Notes: a model not told the origin generated them from the sequence alone. A stretch of DNA of 64,000 nucleotides from Rhynchopus sp. YZ270_cl-10 (GCA_964035575.1 OZ037886.1:1302001-1366000); one strand, 5' to 3'. Numbered from the stretch's first letter, positions 30,068-41,499 are shown. Program-made: numbers and translations.

Positions 30068-33000
30068 ATGAGCGACACAGGTTCAAGTCCAGCACTAGGC
30101 CCTGATTTCCCCGCAGAGTCTGCCAGCGGGAGTTTCGGGGAGCAGCCTGAAGAGGCAGCACCCGACGCACCAGCAGCCTCTGGTGGGAAGGGACGCCCCT
30201 CACGCCCTCCTGCAGGGCGCCGTGGCGGTGTCTCGCCCGGCCCGGACAAGAAGCGGCACTCGTTCCAGTCCCTGCGCGACCAGGTCGACAACCGTGCCGG
30301 GAGCACCCACGTGCCCGCCAGCGATGCCTTCCGTAAATCAAAGCTGTTCAAGGCCGTGAACCACAGGGATCGTGGCGGCACTCTGATGCCCGGCACCGAC
30401 CAGGACTACATGTTGCTTGCAGAGGTCAAGGTCGACCTGCGTGGGCTGAACGACGACCAGGTCGACGCACTGCGCACAGTGGAGTCCAAGCACATCGAAA
30501 CCACCTCGGAGCTGCAGCGAGTGGCAGATGCGTACAACACGAAGGCAGGGGAGTACTCAGATGTGGTGGACATCCTGAAGCAGAAGGAGAAGAAGATCGA
30601 GGAGCTGCGCTCAGGCGAGGCGGACGATGTGCGGCACTTCCGCGACAAGCAGTCGTCTGCCTACGAGGACCTGCTCCGAGGGAACGAGGCGCTCAACGAG
30701 ACGCTACGTCTGCAGCGCCAGCGCAACGACCAGATCGTGAAGGAAAAGAGTGCCCTCGACACGGAACACTCGCTGGTGAAGATCAAGGCAGAGGAGGCAG
30801 AGAAGGAGACAGAACGCTGCAAGGAAGAGGCAGAGGATGCGTTGGAGAAGCTAGGCGTCGCACGCAATGAGGTCGACTCGCTTGAGGTATGCGTCATGGC
30901 CAAATATCTGATTTCAAAACACATCACCCACAGGAAGAGAACGACCTTCTGAAGGAGGAGGCTGTCGAGCTCAAGGAGGAAGCGGACCGTGCCGTGAAGG
31001 GGGAGCAGGTTGCGAAGGACGAGCTCGAGAGCTTCCGCGGCAAGACGCTTGCGATTCTGGAACAGCAGAAAGAGCAGGTTGCAGAGGCAACGGAGAAGAT
31101 GATCAAAGCGCGCGAAGAGCTGCAGGAACAGAAGGAGGAGAACGAGAATCTCGAGGCTCGCTTCAAGTCCCTTCAGCTCAAGAATGAGGAGCTGGAGCTT
31201 GAAAACTCACGCGTACGGGAGGACCTGGACAGGGTGCGTGAGGAGCTGGAGACACTGAAGAACCAGCAACAGGGGATGGTCATTGAGCTCTCTTCGTTTA
31301 AGGAGATCCACGCCACAGACGTGGACCGCATGCAGGATCTGGAGAAGGTATGTTTGTTATCCTCCACCCCCACGTCTCCTCACACCACATCACCACAGCA
31401 ACTGCACAACCAAAAGAGCAACGTGCAGAACGACCTTGATGCAGTGGCGGACGAGCTCCGCCACCAGGCAGGGAAGCTTCTCATCGCGAACGAGGAACTG
31501 CTTGCGGCTGTGGAGGGCACACCCATAGACGACGAGGAGGCGTCACGGCGGGCCATTGAGCTGGAGAAGCAGATCCCTGATGCAGACTTCGCGACTGAGG
31601 TGGATAGAACAGCGGTGCTCAGTGGCACAGTGGCAGACACGGTGCAGAGCCTGAGAGACGACCTTGCGAACCTTGCGGGTGATCTGTATGTACCCTTGCA
31701 CTTTTGTTCAAAACAAACCACAAACCTCGCAGTGAGTTGTTGGAACTTGAAATGCAGGAGGCCGAGGACAGGGCAGCGATTGCAGAGGAGGAGACCAACG
31801 CATTGACGACGCTTCTCGCAGACGTGACGAAGGATTCCGCAGACGTGGTTGCCGCACAGCTGCGCGATAAGGCAGCCACCGCAGCAGCAGCAGCGGAGCA
31901 AGACCGCACGGCACTCAGTGAGGAGTCTGAGCGCCAGGGCATCGCGACACTTGCCTACGCAGAGCTCCTAGGTCAGTCCGCCCAGCAGGAAGCAAAAGCG
32001 CTTGCGGCAGTGCTTGCGGCGAACCACAATGCACTGACAGACCTGCTGCAGCAAGAGCAGGACGCAAGGTTAGCCATTGAGGACGAGGCACTCAACACGG
32101 AAGAGCTCCTCAAAGGTCTCATGGCAGGCGACGCTGCACAGATCGCACGGGACGAGGCTCTCAACAGACTCGAGAAGGACATGCTCGCCAACGTGGACGA
32201 AGAAGAGGAACGACTCCGGCGTGCCATCGAGGACGAGGAGGAGGAAATGCGCAATAATTTGCAGGAAACCAACGAAGCCATGAAGAAGCTGACCGACGCG
32301 CAGGATGCTGCGTTGAAAGCCGCTGCCGATGCCATTACGACAGGACGTGACATGGCGATCGCGGACGTGCAGGACAGAGAGGAGGAACTGCGGAGGCAAA
32401 TTGAGGAGGAAGAAGCGGAGATGTGGCAGAAGCTACAGGAGGCGGGAGACACAGCGGCACGTCTCGCGCACAAAGAGGGTCTTCTGTCTGCACTGAGCTC
32501 AGAACTTGTTGAGAACGCACATGATGACGAGGAGGACGCGCGTCGCTCTATCGAGGACGAAGAAGAAGAAGCTAGAAACCTTCTCCATCTTGCGCACGTG
32601 GGCGCCAAGGACTTGCTTGCACAAAACGAGCAAGAGCGCGATGTTACAACGAAGGCACGTCTTGCTGACCAGGAACGCGCGCTCTCGGATGTGGAAGATC
32701 AGGAGGCAGAGACACGCAAGAACCTTGAAGACGAAGAAGAAGATGCATGGAACATGCTGGATAATATGCACCAAGACCTTGCCGCACTCCTGAAAGACAA
32801 GGAGGACACCATTGGTTCCTCGGAGCAAGCACTTCTCGCGTCACAAGAGCAGGCTGTCTCGAACCTGGAGGAGCAAGAAGCCGAGCTTCGGAAACAGATT
32901 GAAAGCGAACAAGACGCAGCACGAGACTTCTTGAACGACATCTGCGCCACCGACAAAGAAAGAGCGGAAAACAAAGACGCTCTTGGTGGCGTGTGTCAGG

Positions 33001-36000
33001 ATGCAATAGACTCCTGTGAGATGGAAGAGGCTGATGGCAGGCGTGCACTGGAAGATGAGGAGGAAGCAACCCGCGACCAGCTCCTTCTTGCGCACCAAGA
33101 CATTGCCGCACTTCTGAAAGACAAGGAGGATACCGTCGGCTCCTCGGAGCAAGCACTTCTCGCGTCACAAGAGCAGGCTGTCTCGAACCTGGAGGAGCAA
33201 GAAGCCGAGCTTCGGAAACAGATTGAAAGCGAACAAGACGCAGCACGAGACTTCTTAGATGACATCTGCGCCACCGACAAAGAAAGAGCGGAAAACAAAG
33301 ACGCTCTTGGTGGCGTGTGTCAGGATGCAATAGACTCCTGTGAGATGGAAGAGGCTGATGGCAGGCGTGCACTGGAAGACGAGGAGGAAGCAGCCCGTGA
33401 CCAGCTCTTCCTTGCGCACCAAGACATTGCCGCACTCCTGAAAGACAAGGAGGACACCATTGGTTCCTCGGAGCAAGCACTTCTCGCGTCACAGGAGCAG
33501 GCTGTCTCGAACCTGGAGGAGCAAGAAGCCGAGCTTCGGAGACAGATTGAAAGCGAACAAGACGCAGCACGAGACTTCTTAGATGACATCTGCGCCACCG
33601 ACAAAGAAAGAGCGGAAAACAAAGACGCTCTTGGTGGCGTGTGCCAGGATGCAATAGACTCCTGTGAGATGGAAGAGGCTGATGGCAGGCGTGCACTGGA
33701 AGATGAGGAAGAGGCAGAGCGCCAACTGATGGACTCCGCTTTGGAGAATCTCCTCCACCTCAGCGACACACAGAACAGAACTCTCGACCGCATCTTCAAT
33801 GACAACACTTCGAACCTGCTGGACGATGAGGAGACAAGACGGAAGCTCATCGAGAAGGAAGAGGAGGATGCACAGGACAAACTTGCAATGTTTCTGAGCA
33901 GCTCTGGTGCAGCACTGCAGACAGACGCGAAGAACCGCGACTACATATCGCTGGACAACGAGGAAGACATGTCAAGACGGGATTCGGAGAACGAGGAACG
34001 CAAAGAGAGAGAAAATCTCTTCAAGGATGCGACCGACGCCTGCGCGGTGATTGTCTTGACAGAGACAGAAGCAAAGTGGAGACAGCACATTGAAGAGGAC
34101 GAAGAGGAGGCAAGGGCCATGCTGGCTAAATTCATGGGCTCTGAACAGGAAATCGGACAGACACTGCTGGACCGCAACTTCTCAGCAGCAACCTCAGATG
34201 TGCAGGAAGCAGAGGCACGCGAAAGGCGTGCAATTGAAGAGGATTCAGACGACTTCTTCGCTACACTCCCAGAGCGTTTGCAGACGTTAGAACAGGTGCA
34301 GAACTCTGCCGACCAGGCACGTCTTGACAACTCCGACATGCTCAGTCGTGCTTTGTGGGAACTTGAAAAGGACGAATTCGAGAAGCGCAAATCGATTGAA
34401 GACGACGCAAGCTCCTTGATGAAGATGATCCCCTTGATGGAGAAGGATCTCCGCAACGAGATGTCCAGCAAACAGCGCCTGCAGAATACACACGCAGTAG
34501 AAAATGAGTGCGACTCTGAGCGCGATGCAATAGTGAAAGATGAGGAGGACGAAGCCAGCAAAATGTTCGATTCGTTTAAAAAGTTTGCCAAAGACCAGCA
34601 GGAGAAACAGGACAACGTGCAAGAGGAAGAGACTGCGGCTAGACACAAGGTATACACGGCCCATTTTTGCATGATCCCTTACCCCATATCTTCACAGATC
34701 GCAAAGGAGGAAGATACCGCCTTCAACGACCTGCGTAACCAGCTCTGGAACGAATTGCTTCAATCCATGATCGAGGTATGCTGCCCACCACAGCACACAA
34801 ACACCCCACCCCTTCCACAGGAAGAAGAGGCAGAGAAAATGAACCACCTACTTGCGATGGAGGATGCCAACGATTCTGCAGCAGCAAAGATCACAGACGC
34901 TCACGACCTTGTCGACCTAGCGCAGTTGGAGAACGACGAGACCAGACGGCGTTCAGAAGTGTGTGACGAAGAGGCAAGGGAAGCGCTGCTCCTTGCACGG
35001 GAGTTCGAGAAAGGCAAAGCGTTTGCGATGTCCCAGGATGCTGTTGCGGTCCAACGGGACGAACACAATGACAGACGCGCTGTGCAGGCAGAAGAAGCCA
35101 CCGCTCTCAACAAACTTCTCACCAACAACGCCGAACCGTGCGAGCGCAGTGCTATCCAAGCTGAGGAAGAGCGCCTCGCAAAGCAGCTGCACCTCATCAA
35201 CGACACACTCAACTTATTCAACACCACAGCCAACCAACTCGCACAGCAAGAACGAGACGGCGTCGGAAGTGACGAGGCAGCTACGCGTCATGAGATGCGC
35301 TCCATCGAAGACCTTCAGTGGCAGAACCTGCTCTCGTCTGCGGATGCTTCACGGCGTGCAGCTGAGGAGAAGGGCAACGCCGCTGAGCGTGGCGACTTCG
35401 AACACGCTGAGGCAGATGTGCGTGCGAAGCAGCAGGAGCAGTTCTTGAAGAACCGTGCATCGCTAATGGACATGTTCCTTACTGACACAGAGGATATGCT
35501 TAAGGGTGAGGAACAGAAAAAGCGTGACAAGATCAAAAAGGACGAAAGGCACGACTTCAACGAACTCTTCGACAACCTGGCGCAAGACCGCACAAACATC
35601 CTGCGGAACCAGCAACAGCTCGCCACAGACATCGACGCCCTGCAGCGGCAAGAAACCGCAGAACGTGACGAACTGAAAGACTTCCTCGACACACAACTGG
35701 CGATGCTTGCCGATGACATCGAGGAGGGCCACTTTGCTGCACAGGAAGCAGAGCGCACCAGGAGAAGGGAGGATGCAGAGCGCGAGGCTGCACGCCAGAA
35801 GCAGGAACGCGAGCGTCTTGCAGCTGAACGTGCACGTGTGGAAGCGGAACGTCGCCGTCGCCACACAGCTTACATGGGGTTGGAGATTTCCGAAGGCATT
35901 GTGGTTGGCAGAACTGCGAACTGTGCAGGGGAAAAGATCACACGCGAGGGAGTTCCCTATGATCTTGAGGGGGTGAAGGTGTTTGATGTTCACCGGCAAG

Positions 36001-36316
36001 GTCCGGCCTACTTAGCTGGAATTAATCAGGATGATGTTGTTACTCACTTCAACGGTGCACATGTCACAAACCTCATGGATTTCAGGAAAGCAACAAAGTT
36101 AACAAAGCCTGGAGACACGGTATGTGAAAATTCCCCTCTTGTGCTCACCACACTATCAAACAGGTCGTATTAACAGTCTACAGGCCGAATGCAGGAATGT
36201 GTGATGTGGAAATTAAGAGTGAGGTTGTGGACGAAGAAGAATTTGAGCCAGGATCGAGGAGGACCCTGGGGTATAAAGTGCCTGTCCTTTCTCGCACTTC
36301 ATACCACCCAGAATAA
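30068..36316 (+). CDS. Giant acidic coiled-coil protein with internal repeats and C-terminal PDZ domain
   Basis: Exons 30068..30886, 30934..31347, 31399..31685, 31733..34649, 34698..34775, 34821..36119, 36164..36316; 1988 residues, TAA. All seven exons join in phase. The first 105 residues are Pro/Gly/Ser-rich. Residues about 110-1850 are nearly continuous heptad-type helix, with a recurring RR-x-IEDEEEEAR motif every 30-50 residues and three near-identical 108-residue units (about 840-1165). Residues 1855-1950 are a PDZ fold (MGLEISEGIVVG ... VFDVHRQGPAYLAGINQDDVV ... PGDTVVLTVYRP). The tail is 35 residues. Such proteins usually build cytoskeletal scaffolds; the exact role is unknown. Confidence 0.85.
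32781..33720 (+). repeat. Three tandem 324-bp coding repeats
   Basis: Units begin at 32781, 33105 and 33429 (period exactly 324 bp = 108 codons). They differ by a few synonymous and conservative changes, so the duplication is recent or homogenised. Each encodes LLKDKEDT(I/V)GSSEQALLA followed by a helix with two cysteines (ICATDKE; GVCQDAIDSCEME). Confidence 0.9.
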
Positions 36317-36842
36317 TAAGCGTTACGTCTTTATGCGAGATATGAACATATGAAAAAATTTTACACACTTGGCTCTGGGAGGCTGACGATCAGCTTTAGT
36401 CTTTTTCCCGGACTTTGGTGTCTCGGAACCTTTTATACCATGTCGACGAGCGTCGCATGCTTCACTCTTTGTTACGTTCTCCCTGGCCTCCAAGGCTTCT
36501 TTGTGTTGATCAAACCTGTCGATGCTTTGCTTTACGTTTTTGTTTACTTATTTTTTGTACCCTACTACTATGTTTTCTACGCACAGGGAGCTTTTCAATT
36601 TGTTCTTTCAAGAACCCCGCCCACGCTCATTTCTTTTGGCTTCACTTTCTTCTTTTCGCTTTGTTCGGTTACTTGCATGAAACCCGTGTACACCATAATT
36701 TTCTGTCCTCTCCTGTTCAGCGGTGGTTCTGTAAACAAAGTTTTCACAAGGTCAAACAAAGAATCTCTTTTCTAAAAAAAATCTCTTTTCATCCTCAAGC
36801 CTTATCACGCCTCACGCCTGCTTTGAGACACCCAGACCCATC
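36317..36842. other. Spacer between last protein gene and 5S rRNA
   Basis: 526 bp, T-rich. A 141-codon open frame (36350-36775) is hydrophobic and Phe/Tyr-rich, as expected of T-rich DNA; I do not support it as a gene. Confidence 0.5.
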
Positions 36843-36948
36843 AATGGAGCGGCCATACTCGAGTGAATACACCTCATCCCGCCTGATTTGAGAAGTTCAA
36901 CACCAGCAAGCCTGGATCGTACTGGTGTGGGTGACCAGGGTACCACTT
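36843..36948 (+). rRNA. 5S ribosomal RNA
   Basis: GCGGCCATAC at 36849-36858, CCTCATCCCGCCTGATTTGA (36872-36891), GAAGTTCAACACCAGCAAGC and CTGGATCGTACTGGTGTGGG then TGACCAGG match the universal 5S layout in order, including the internal promoter region. A TTTTTT run at 36947 is a Pol III terminator. AATGG near 36843 can pair with CCACTT at the 3' end as helix I. At about 106 nt it is shorter than the usual 115-120, mostly by loss in the helix IV/V area, so exact ends are uncertain. Confidence 0.8.
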
Positions 36949-37029
36949 TTTTACACATTACAACACACTTGTCCTTTCTTTTTAACCCCTCCCTTCCTTT
37001 CCCTCCCCTTTCCTTTGTTTTTATTTTTG

Positions 37030-37106
37030 TGAGCCTTGTACCTCCTCGGGGCGGTCCCTCGGCAACGGTTGAGGGTGCAGGCCGGCGAAGCGCAAGGCGT
37101 AGTGTG
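37030..37106. other. GC-rich structured island downstream of 5S
   Basis: A 75-bp GC-rich patch in T-rich DNA. GCCTTG (about 37033) pairs with CAAGGC (about 37094), and CCCTC/GAGGG form an inner stem around GGCAACGGTT. It could be a small structured RNA or a chance hairpin; no RNA family recognised. Confidence 0.3.
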
Positions 37107-37143
37107 TCTTGCCCTTATTTCCTTTTGGTTTGTTTTTCTTGTT

Positions 37144-37236
37144 TGAGGTGATCACGCTTTTTCACACATTTTCATCTTGGTTTCACACGTTTTCACATGT
37201 AAAAAAGTGTGTAAAAGTGTGCGCGGGATCACCTCA
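37144..37236. repeat. Imperfect 93-bp inverted repeat
   Basis: TGAGGTGATC (37144-37153) is the exact reverse complement of 37227-37236; inside, TTTTTCACACATTTT pairs loosely with AAAAAAGTGTGTAAAA. A long hairpin; possible foldback element. Confidence 0.6.
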
Positions 37237-37280
37237 TTGTTTTCTTTTTGGTGAAGATGTGCAGGTGGAGAGCCCAGGTA

Positions 37281-37747
37281 TTGCACAGCATCCTTGCACA
37301 GCATCCTTGCACAGCATCCTTGCACAGCATCCTTGCACAGCATCCTTGCACAGCATCCTTGCACAGCATCCTTGCACCAGCATCCTTGCACAGCATCCTT
37401 GCACAGCATCCTTGCACAGCATCCTTGCACAGCATCCTTGCACAGCATCCTTGCACAGCATCCTTGCACAGCATCCTTGCACAGCATCCTTGCACAGCAT
37501 CCTTGCACAGCATCCTTGCACAGCATCCTTGCACAGCATCCTTGCACAGCATCCTTGCACAGCATCCTTGCACAGCATCCTTGCACAGCATCCTTGCACA
37601 GCATCCTTGCACAGCATCCTTGCACAGCATCCTTGCACAGCATCCTTGCACAGCATCCTTGCACAGCATCCTTGCACAGCATCCTTGCACAGCATCCTTG
37701 CACAGCATCCTTGCACAGCATCCTTGCACAGCATCCTTGCACAGCAT
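37281..37747. repeat. 13-bp minisatellite (CACAGCATCCTTG)n
   Basis: About 36 head-to-tail copies, essentially perfect, with one one-base insertion near 37376. Because 13 is not a multiple of 3, all three frames stay open and read the same 13-residue peptide (ASLHSILAQHPCT on +); this is not evidence for a protein. It directly abuts the poly-T end of the next element. Confidence 0.95.
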
Positions 37748-37914
37748 TTTTTTTTTTTTTTTTTTTTTTGGTGTTGTTCAACTTAGCCCTAGGCTCGCTT
37801 TTTTTATCTACATCCAGTGACAGAGGGGGTACTTACTAGTCAAGCGAGTATGTAAACAGCTAGATGTCCAGACAAGGGCACTTTACTATTGTACTGGCAA
37901 GACAGTGCCTGAAA
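37748..37914 (-). mobile_element. Poly-A retroelement copy A, 3' part (minus strand), split by copy B
   Basis: Read on the minus strand it ends CGAGCCTAGGGCTAAGTTG then AACAACACC(A)n. Its continuation is found at 39226-39322, after the inserted copy B; together about 260 bp, a typical 5'-truncated copy. The interruption is flanked by the 10-bp duplication GTGCCTGAAA. Confidence 0.8.
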
Positions 37915-38153
37915 GTGGCAATGCAACCTCCTCCGCCCAACCTGCTCCTTCCCCAGCTCCCAAAGGACCCCAGCGCCATGCAGCTCAGGGTAGGTCCAAC
38001 ACGTCGAACGTGTTCACCGACGCAGTGGCACAAGCGACGCAGCATGTGCTCTCGCCCCAGGAGGTGCAGAGAGGGCGCAATGGTCGCGGTGGTGGACAGA
38101 AGGGGAGACAGAGCGGAGGAAGGAAGGGGAAAAAGGGGAATAAAAAGAATTAG
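37915..38153 (+). pseudogene. C-terminal fragment of element-encoded basic protein
   Basis: Open frame from the 5' truncation point to TAG: a Pro/Ala/Ser-rich stretch, NVFTDAVAQATQHVLSPQEV, then a Gly/Arg/Lys-rich end (GGGQKGRQSGGRKGKKGNKK). It resembles the nucleic-acid-binding tail of a retroelement protein, but no catalytic domain remains, so which ORF it derives from is unknown. Confidence 0.5.
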
Positions 38154-39158
38154 AGAGTTAGAGAGTTAGAGGGTGAGAGTGTGTGTGTAGAAGCGTGTAG
38201 AGAATGACAGTTTGCCCCATGTTTATTTTTAACCCTTTTTATTTTGTGTTTTTGGTTCTTTTCATCCTTTGGGGTTTGCCCCCCCCTTTCCCCCCTTTCC
38301 GCCCCCCTTCCTATTTGTTAATATTTTTGGTTGGCTGCTGGCTAGGACGGGTCTACCCCAGCGACGGCCCTTACCCCTTGGACGAGGCTCTGAGGGTAGA
38401 GGGCAGTCTCGGAGTAAGACCTGTCTAAGAGCCAGGCCAGTGGCATCAGGAGCCATTGGGCCACTTTTATAGATTGTGCAGTAGAGTAGAGTTTGTACAG
38501 AACTCTTGTCCTTTGAGTTCCTTTTTTCACTCCTTTAGTTTTTCATTTTTACCTTGTGAAGGTCAATTTAAATTTTTCATTTTTCAAAACCACCACAGGT
38601 AAGCACGAGACCCACCATTGTTGTTGTTGATTTTGTTGTGCGTTATTGTTGTTTTCCCCTTTGGGTGTCAGTCAGTCGGGTCAGGTCACACTTACAGAAG
38701 TTCTCAAAAATTTTCACCAAAAAGAAAACTACTAAAAAGATTATGGAACTTCCTTTTTATTTGTTTGTGTGTTACAGAGGAAACGGCTCACTCAATCCCC
38801 TCCTTCTCCTTCTCCTCCCCTTCTCCTCCCCTCCCCTCCCCAAGACAAAGCAAAATAAAACTACACCGGTAGACAGAGCAACCCTCCCGTCCCATCCCCT
38901 CCCCTTTTCCTTTTGGGAAAAATTGCACTCACATACGACCCTTTTGCTTATTTGCAGGGAAGTGTTGGTTGTAATTGTCCCACATGTTTTCTATTTTAGT
39001 GCCCCTAACTGTGTTTTCAGGCACTGTCTTGCCAGTACAATAGTAAAGTGCCCTTGTCTGGACATCTAGCTGTTTACATACTCGCTTGACTAGTAAGTAC
39101 CCCCTCTGTCACTGGATGTAGATAAAAAAAGCGAGCCTAGGGCTAAGTTGAACAACAC

Positions 39159-39225
<67 letters not shown>
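37915..39225 (+). mobile_element. Poly-A retroelement copy B, inserted into copy A
   Basis: 1311 bp ending in the same 3' terminus as copy A and a 66-nt poly-A (39160-39225). Flanked by GTGCCTGAAA at 37905-37914 and 39226-39235, a perfect 10-bp target-site duplication. The first 239 bp encode the C-terminus of a basic protein; the remaining 1 kb is 3' untranslated. About 700 bp (38410-39115) are near-identical, inverted, to 61441-62125. The long intact tail and clean duplication point to a young insertion. Confidence 0.85.
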
Positions 39226-39227
<2 letters not shown>

Positions 39228-39322
39228 GCCTGAAAACACAGTTAGTGGCACTAAAATAGAAAGCATGTGGGACAACTACAACCAACACTTCCCTGCAAAT
39301 AAGCAAAAGGGTCGTATGTGAG
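39226..39322 (-). mobile_element. Poly-A retroelement copy A, remaining 5' side
   Basis: Continuation of copy A beyond the insertion (ACACAGTTAGTGGCACTAAA ...), ending at GTATGTGAG where the element is truncated. Matches the reverse complement of 38930-39030 in copy B. Confidence 0.8.
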
Positions 39323-39324
39323 TT

Positions 39325-39376
<52 letters not shown>

Positions 39377-40573
39377 CCGGTGGTCCGGGTTTTGAGTGTT
39401 TTTAGTGTTTTCTTTTTCCCGGAGAGGGTTGGGGGGAGGTGATCAGGGGTCTCAGGGACCTCGAATCAAAACAGAGGTGTCTTGACAAAAAAGGCTCAAA
39501 GGTGCAGAGGTCTGTTTAGCCTTACAGCAAATCCTTTAAAAAGGAAAGGCCTTGAGACATAACATAAGAGGGTTTTGAGACAGACAGAGGGGCTCAACAA
39601 ATAAGACCTTCCAGGACCCAAGTTTTTTCTAGCCCACAGCAACATAGGTAGAAAGAACATGAGAGGAAGAAGGGACTTACCTGCATGTGAGATGAAGAGG
39701 GAAATAGGCAGAGGAGAAGGAGGGGCTTTTGCACTTCAGGGGTTCTTGATGGTCAGGGCTGGGTTTCTTCTAGGTGGAGATTCCCATGGGTAGACCGAAA
39801 AGAGAGAGAGTAGGTTGAAGTGGAAAAGTTTGGGAGGACAATAAAGACAATAAAGACAATAAAGACAATGTAAAACAGTTGAAAAACAATGACAATAACA
39901 TACAGACAGACCAAGTGATGACCTCCCATGCCTCAGGGGCAAGGATGTTCAGCTGGTTCTGGATTAGTTTCCTGAATCTGGAGGGGGGGTGAGCGAATCA
40001 TACAACCCTTCAGTATGGAAACGGAGTCTTGGGCAGGCCTGTGAAAAAGAGGAATAATGGAACAAAAGGACAAAGGTAGACAATATTAACAAGGGGGTGA
40101 ATAAAATAAAATATAGAAAATATTAACAAACTAGACAAGGGGGTGAGGGGTGTGGATTAAAAATGGGGGTTGTGTTTTTGAATTTTCTGTACAAAATTGG
40201 ATCTGTGCACAGGGGGCATTACCCCTCTAACAGCAAGGGTAAAGTTGAAAATAAAGGAAAGGAAAGTGCTTCTTTGAGGCACTATGACACTTTGACAATC
40301 TATTTTTTGAAAGTAAAGTAAAAAGAAGTGCATCCTGGTGGCACTTTGACACTGGCAGACATTCTATTCTATTGTGTCTACTGTTTCTATTCTAAATTCT
40401 AAAACACTGGCTGGGCGACCTCCTGGGAACACCTCACACAAAAATCAAAATGATAAATGACAAAATAAAAATGGGGAAAACCACGTTTTCGTACACATAT
40501 TCTTTGCTTTGCTTTGCATTGTTTTGGTTTGCTTAGTTTGGTGTTGTTTTCTTTGTATCTCTTGTTTATTGAA
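39323..40573. other. Unassigned repeat-rich DNA beginning with a 47-nt poly-T
   Basis: The poly-T (about 39330-39376) followed by CCGGTGGTCCGGGTTTTGAG could be the 3' end of another minus-strand poly-A element. Four copies of the 9-mer ACAATAAAG at 39838-39870. No coding region recognised. Confidence 0.45.
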
Positions 40574-41488
40574 AGTCCTCATCAACCGCGTCGACATCGA
40601 TGGAGCAAGCCGCAGCACAGGAAGTGGCAGACGGGTGGGCGGAGGGTGCGGTGTGGCCACTTCCTGTCTGGGCGTTCATTGCTGCTGGTGCGGTGGAGGA
40701 GTCAGAGGTGGACTGTGCGGCGGCGATGGGGGACTCGTCATCGCTCTCCATCATCACCTCTGCGGCAGTGTAGCGTCGTCCGAAGGGGGATGTGGGCTCA
40801 GCAGAACAGGAAGTGGCAGACTGGTGGGCGGAGGGTGCTGTGTGGCCACTTCCTGTCTGCGATGTTGTAGTGGGTGCCGTGGTGGAATCGACCCCATCTG
40901 GGTCTCGCCCTCGAGATCCTGGATCCAAAGCCAGCGTCACCGTCACCGTAGGGTCCCAAAGATTCGCCAGCTGTCCACGTTGCTCCGAAGAGGCTTCGCT
41001 CCGCCACATCTTCTCCCGGTGCAGCAACCCCGCAACCCCACGCTCCAGCCTCCCTTCAACGAACCTGGGGCAGCTGATGCAACGCCACGAGGCAGACGTG
41101 CTCCGCTTCCTTTGCGAGGCTGGATACCTGGACGATGAAATTGAATCACTCATGCGCCATTGAGTCACTGATGTGGCACCGGCGTGATGACTTTTTAAAC
41201 CTACCTTATCAAAATAAGAATCAAAAAAAAAAAAAAAAAAAAAAAAAAAACAGAAACAAAAACAAAAACAAAAACAAAAACAAAAACAAAAACAAAAACA
41301 AAAACAAAAACAAAAACAAAAACAAAAACAAAAACAAAAACAAAAACAAAAACAAAAACAAAAACAAAAACAAAAACAAAAACAAAAACAAAAACAAAAA
41401 CAAAAACAAAAACAAAAACAAAAACAAAAACAAAAACAAAAACAAAAACAAAAAAAAAAAAAAAAAAAAAAAAAACAAAAAAAAAAAA
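40574..41488 (+). mobile_element. 5'-truncated LINE fragment with (AAAAAC)n tail
   Basis: The + frame open from 40774 to TGA 41161 ends with CPRCSEEASLRHIFSRC (C-x2-C-x7-H-x4-C), the zinc-knuckle seen at the C-terminus of many LINE ORF2 proteins, then LGQLMQRHEADVLRFLCEAG and a stop. A short untranslated end leads into poly-A (41222-41249), about 33 copies of CAAAAA and more A to 41488. Upstream, a 190-bp direct repeat carries an ACAGGAAGTGGC/GCCACTTCCTGT hairpin twice (40617-40668, 40806-40857). A minus-strand frame over the same DNA is also open and is the alternative. Confidence 0.6.
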
Positions 41489-41499
41489 CCCAAATTTTT

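Noticed and set aside
36350-36775. 141-codon hydrophobic frame upstream of 5S
   Set aside because: T-rich DNA gives Phe/Tyr/Leu-rich frames by chance; no start context or domain.
37281-37747. Long repetitive proteins encoded on both strands
   Set aside because: They are by-products of a 13-bp repeat without stops; composition is identical in all frames and there is no gene context.
41221-41493. Lys/Asn-rich (or Phe/Leu-rich on minus) protein
   Set aside because: Pure translation of the (AAAAAC)n retroelement tail.
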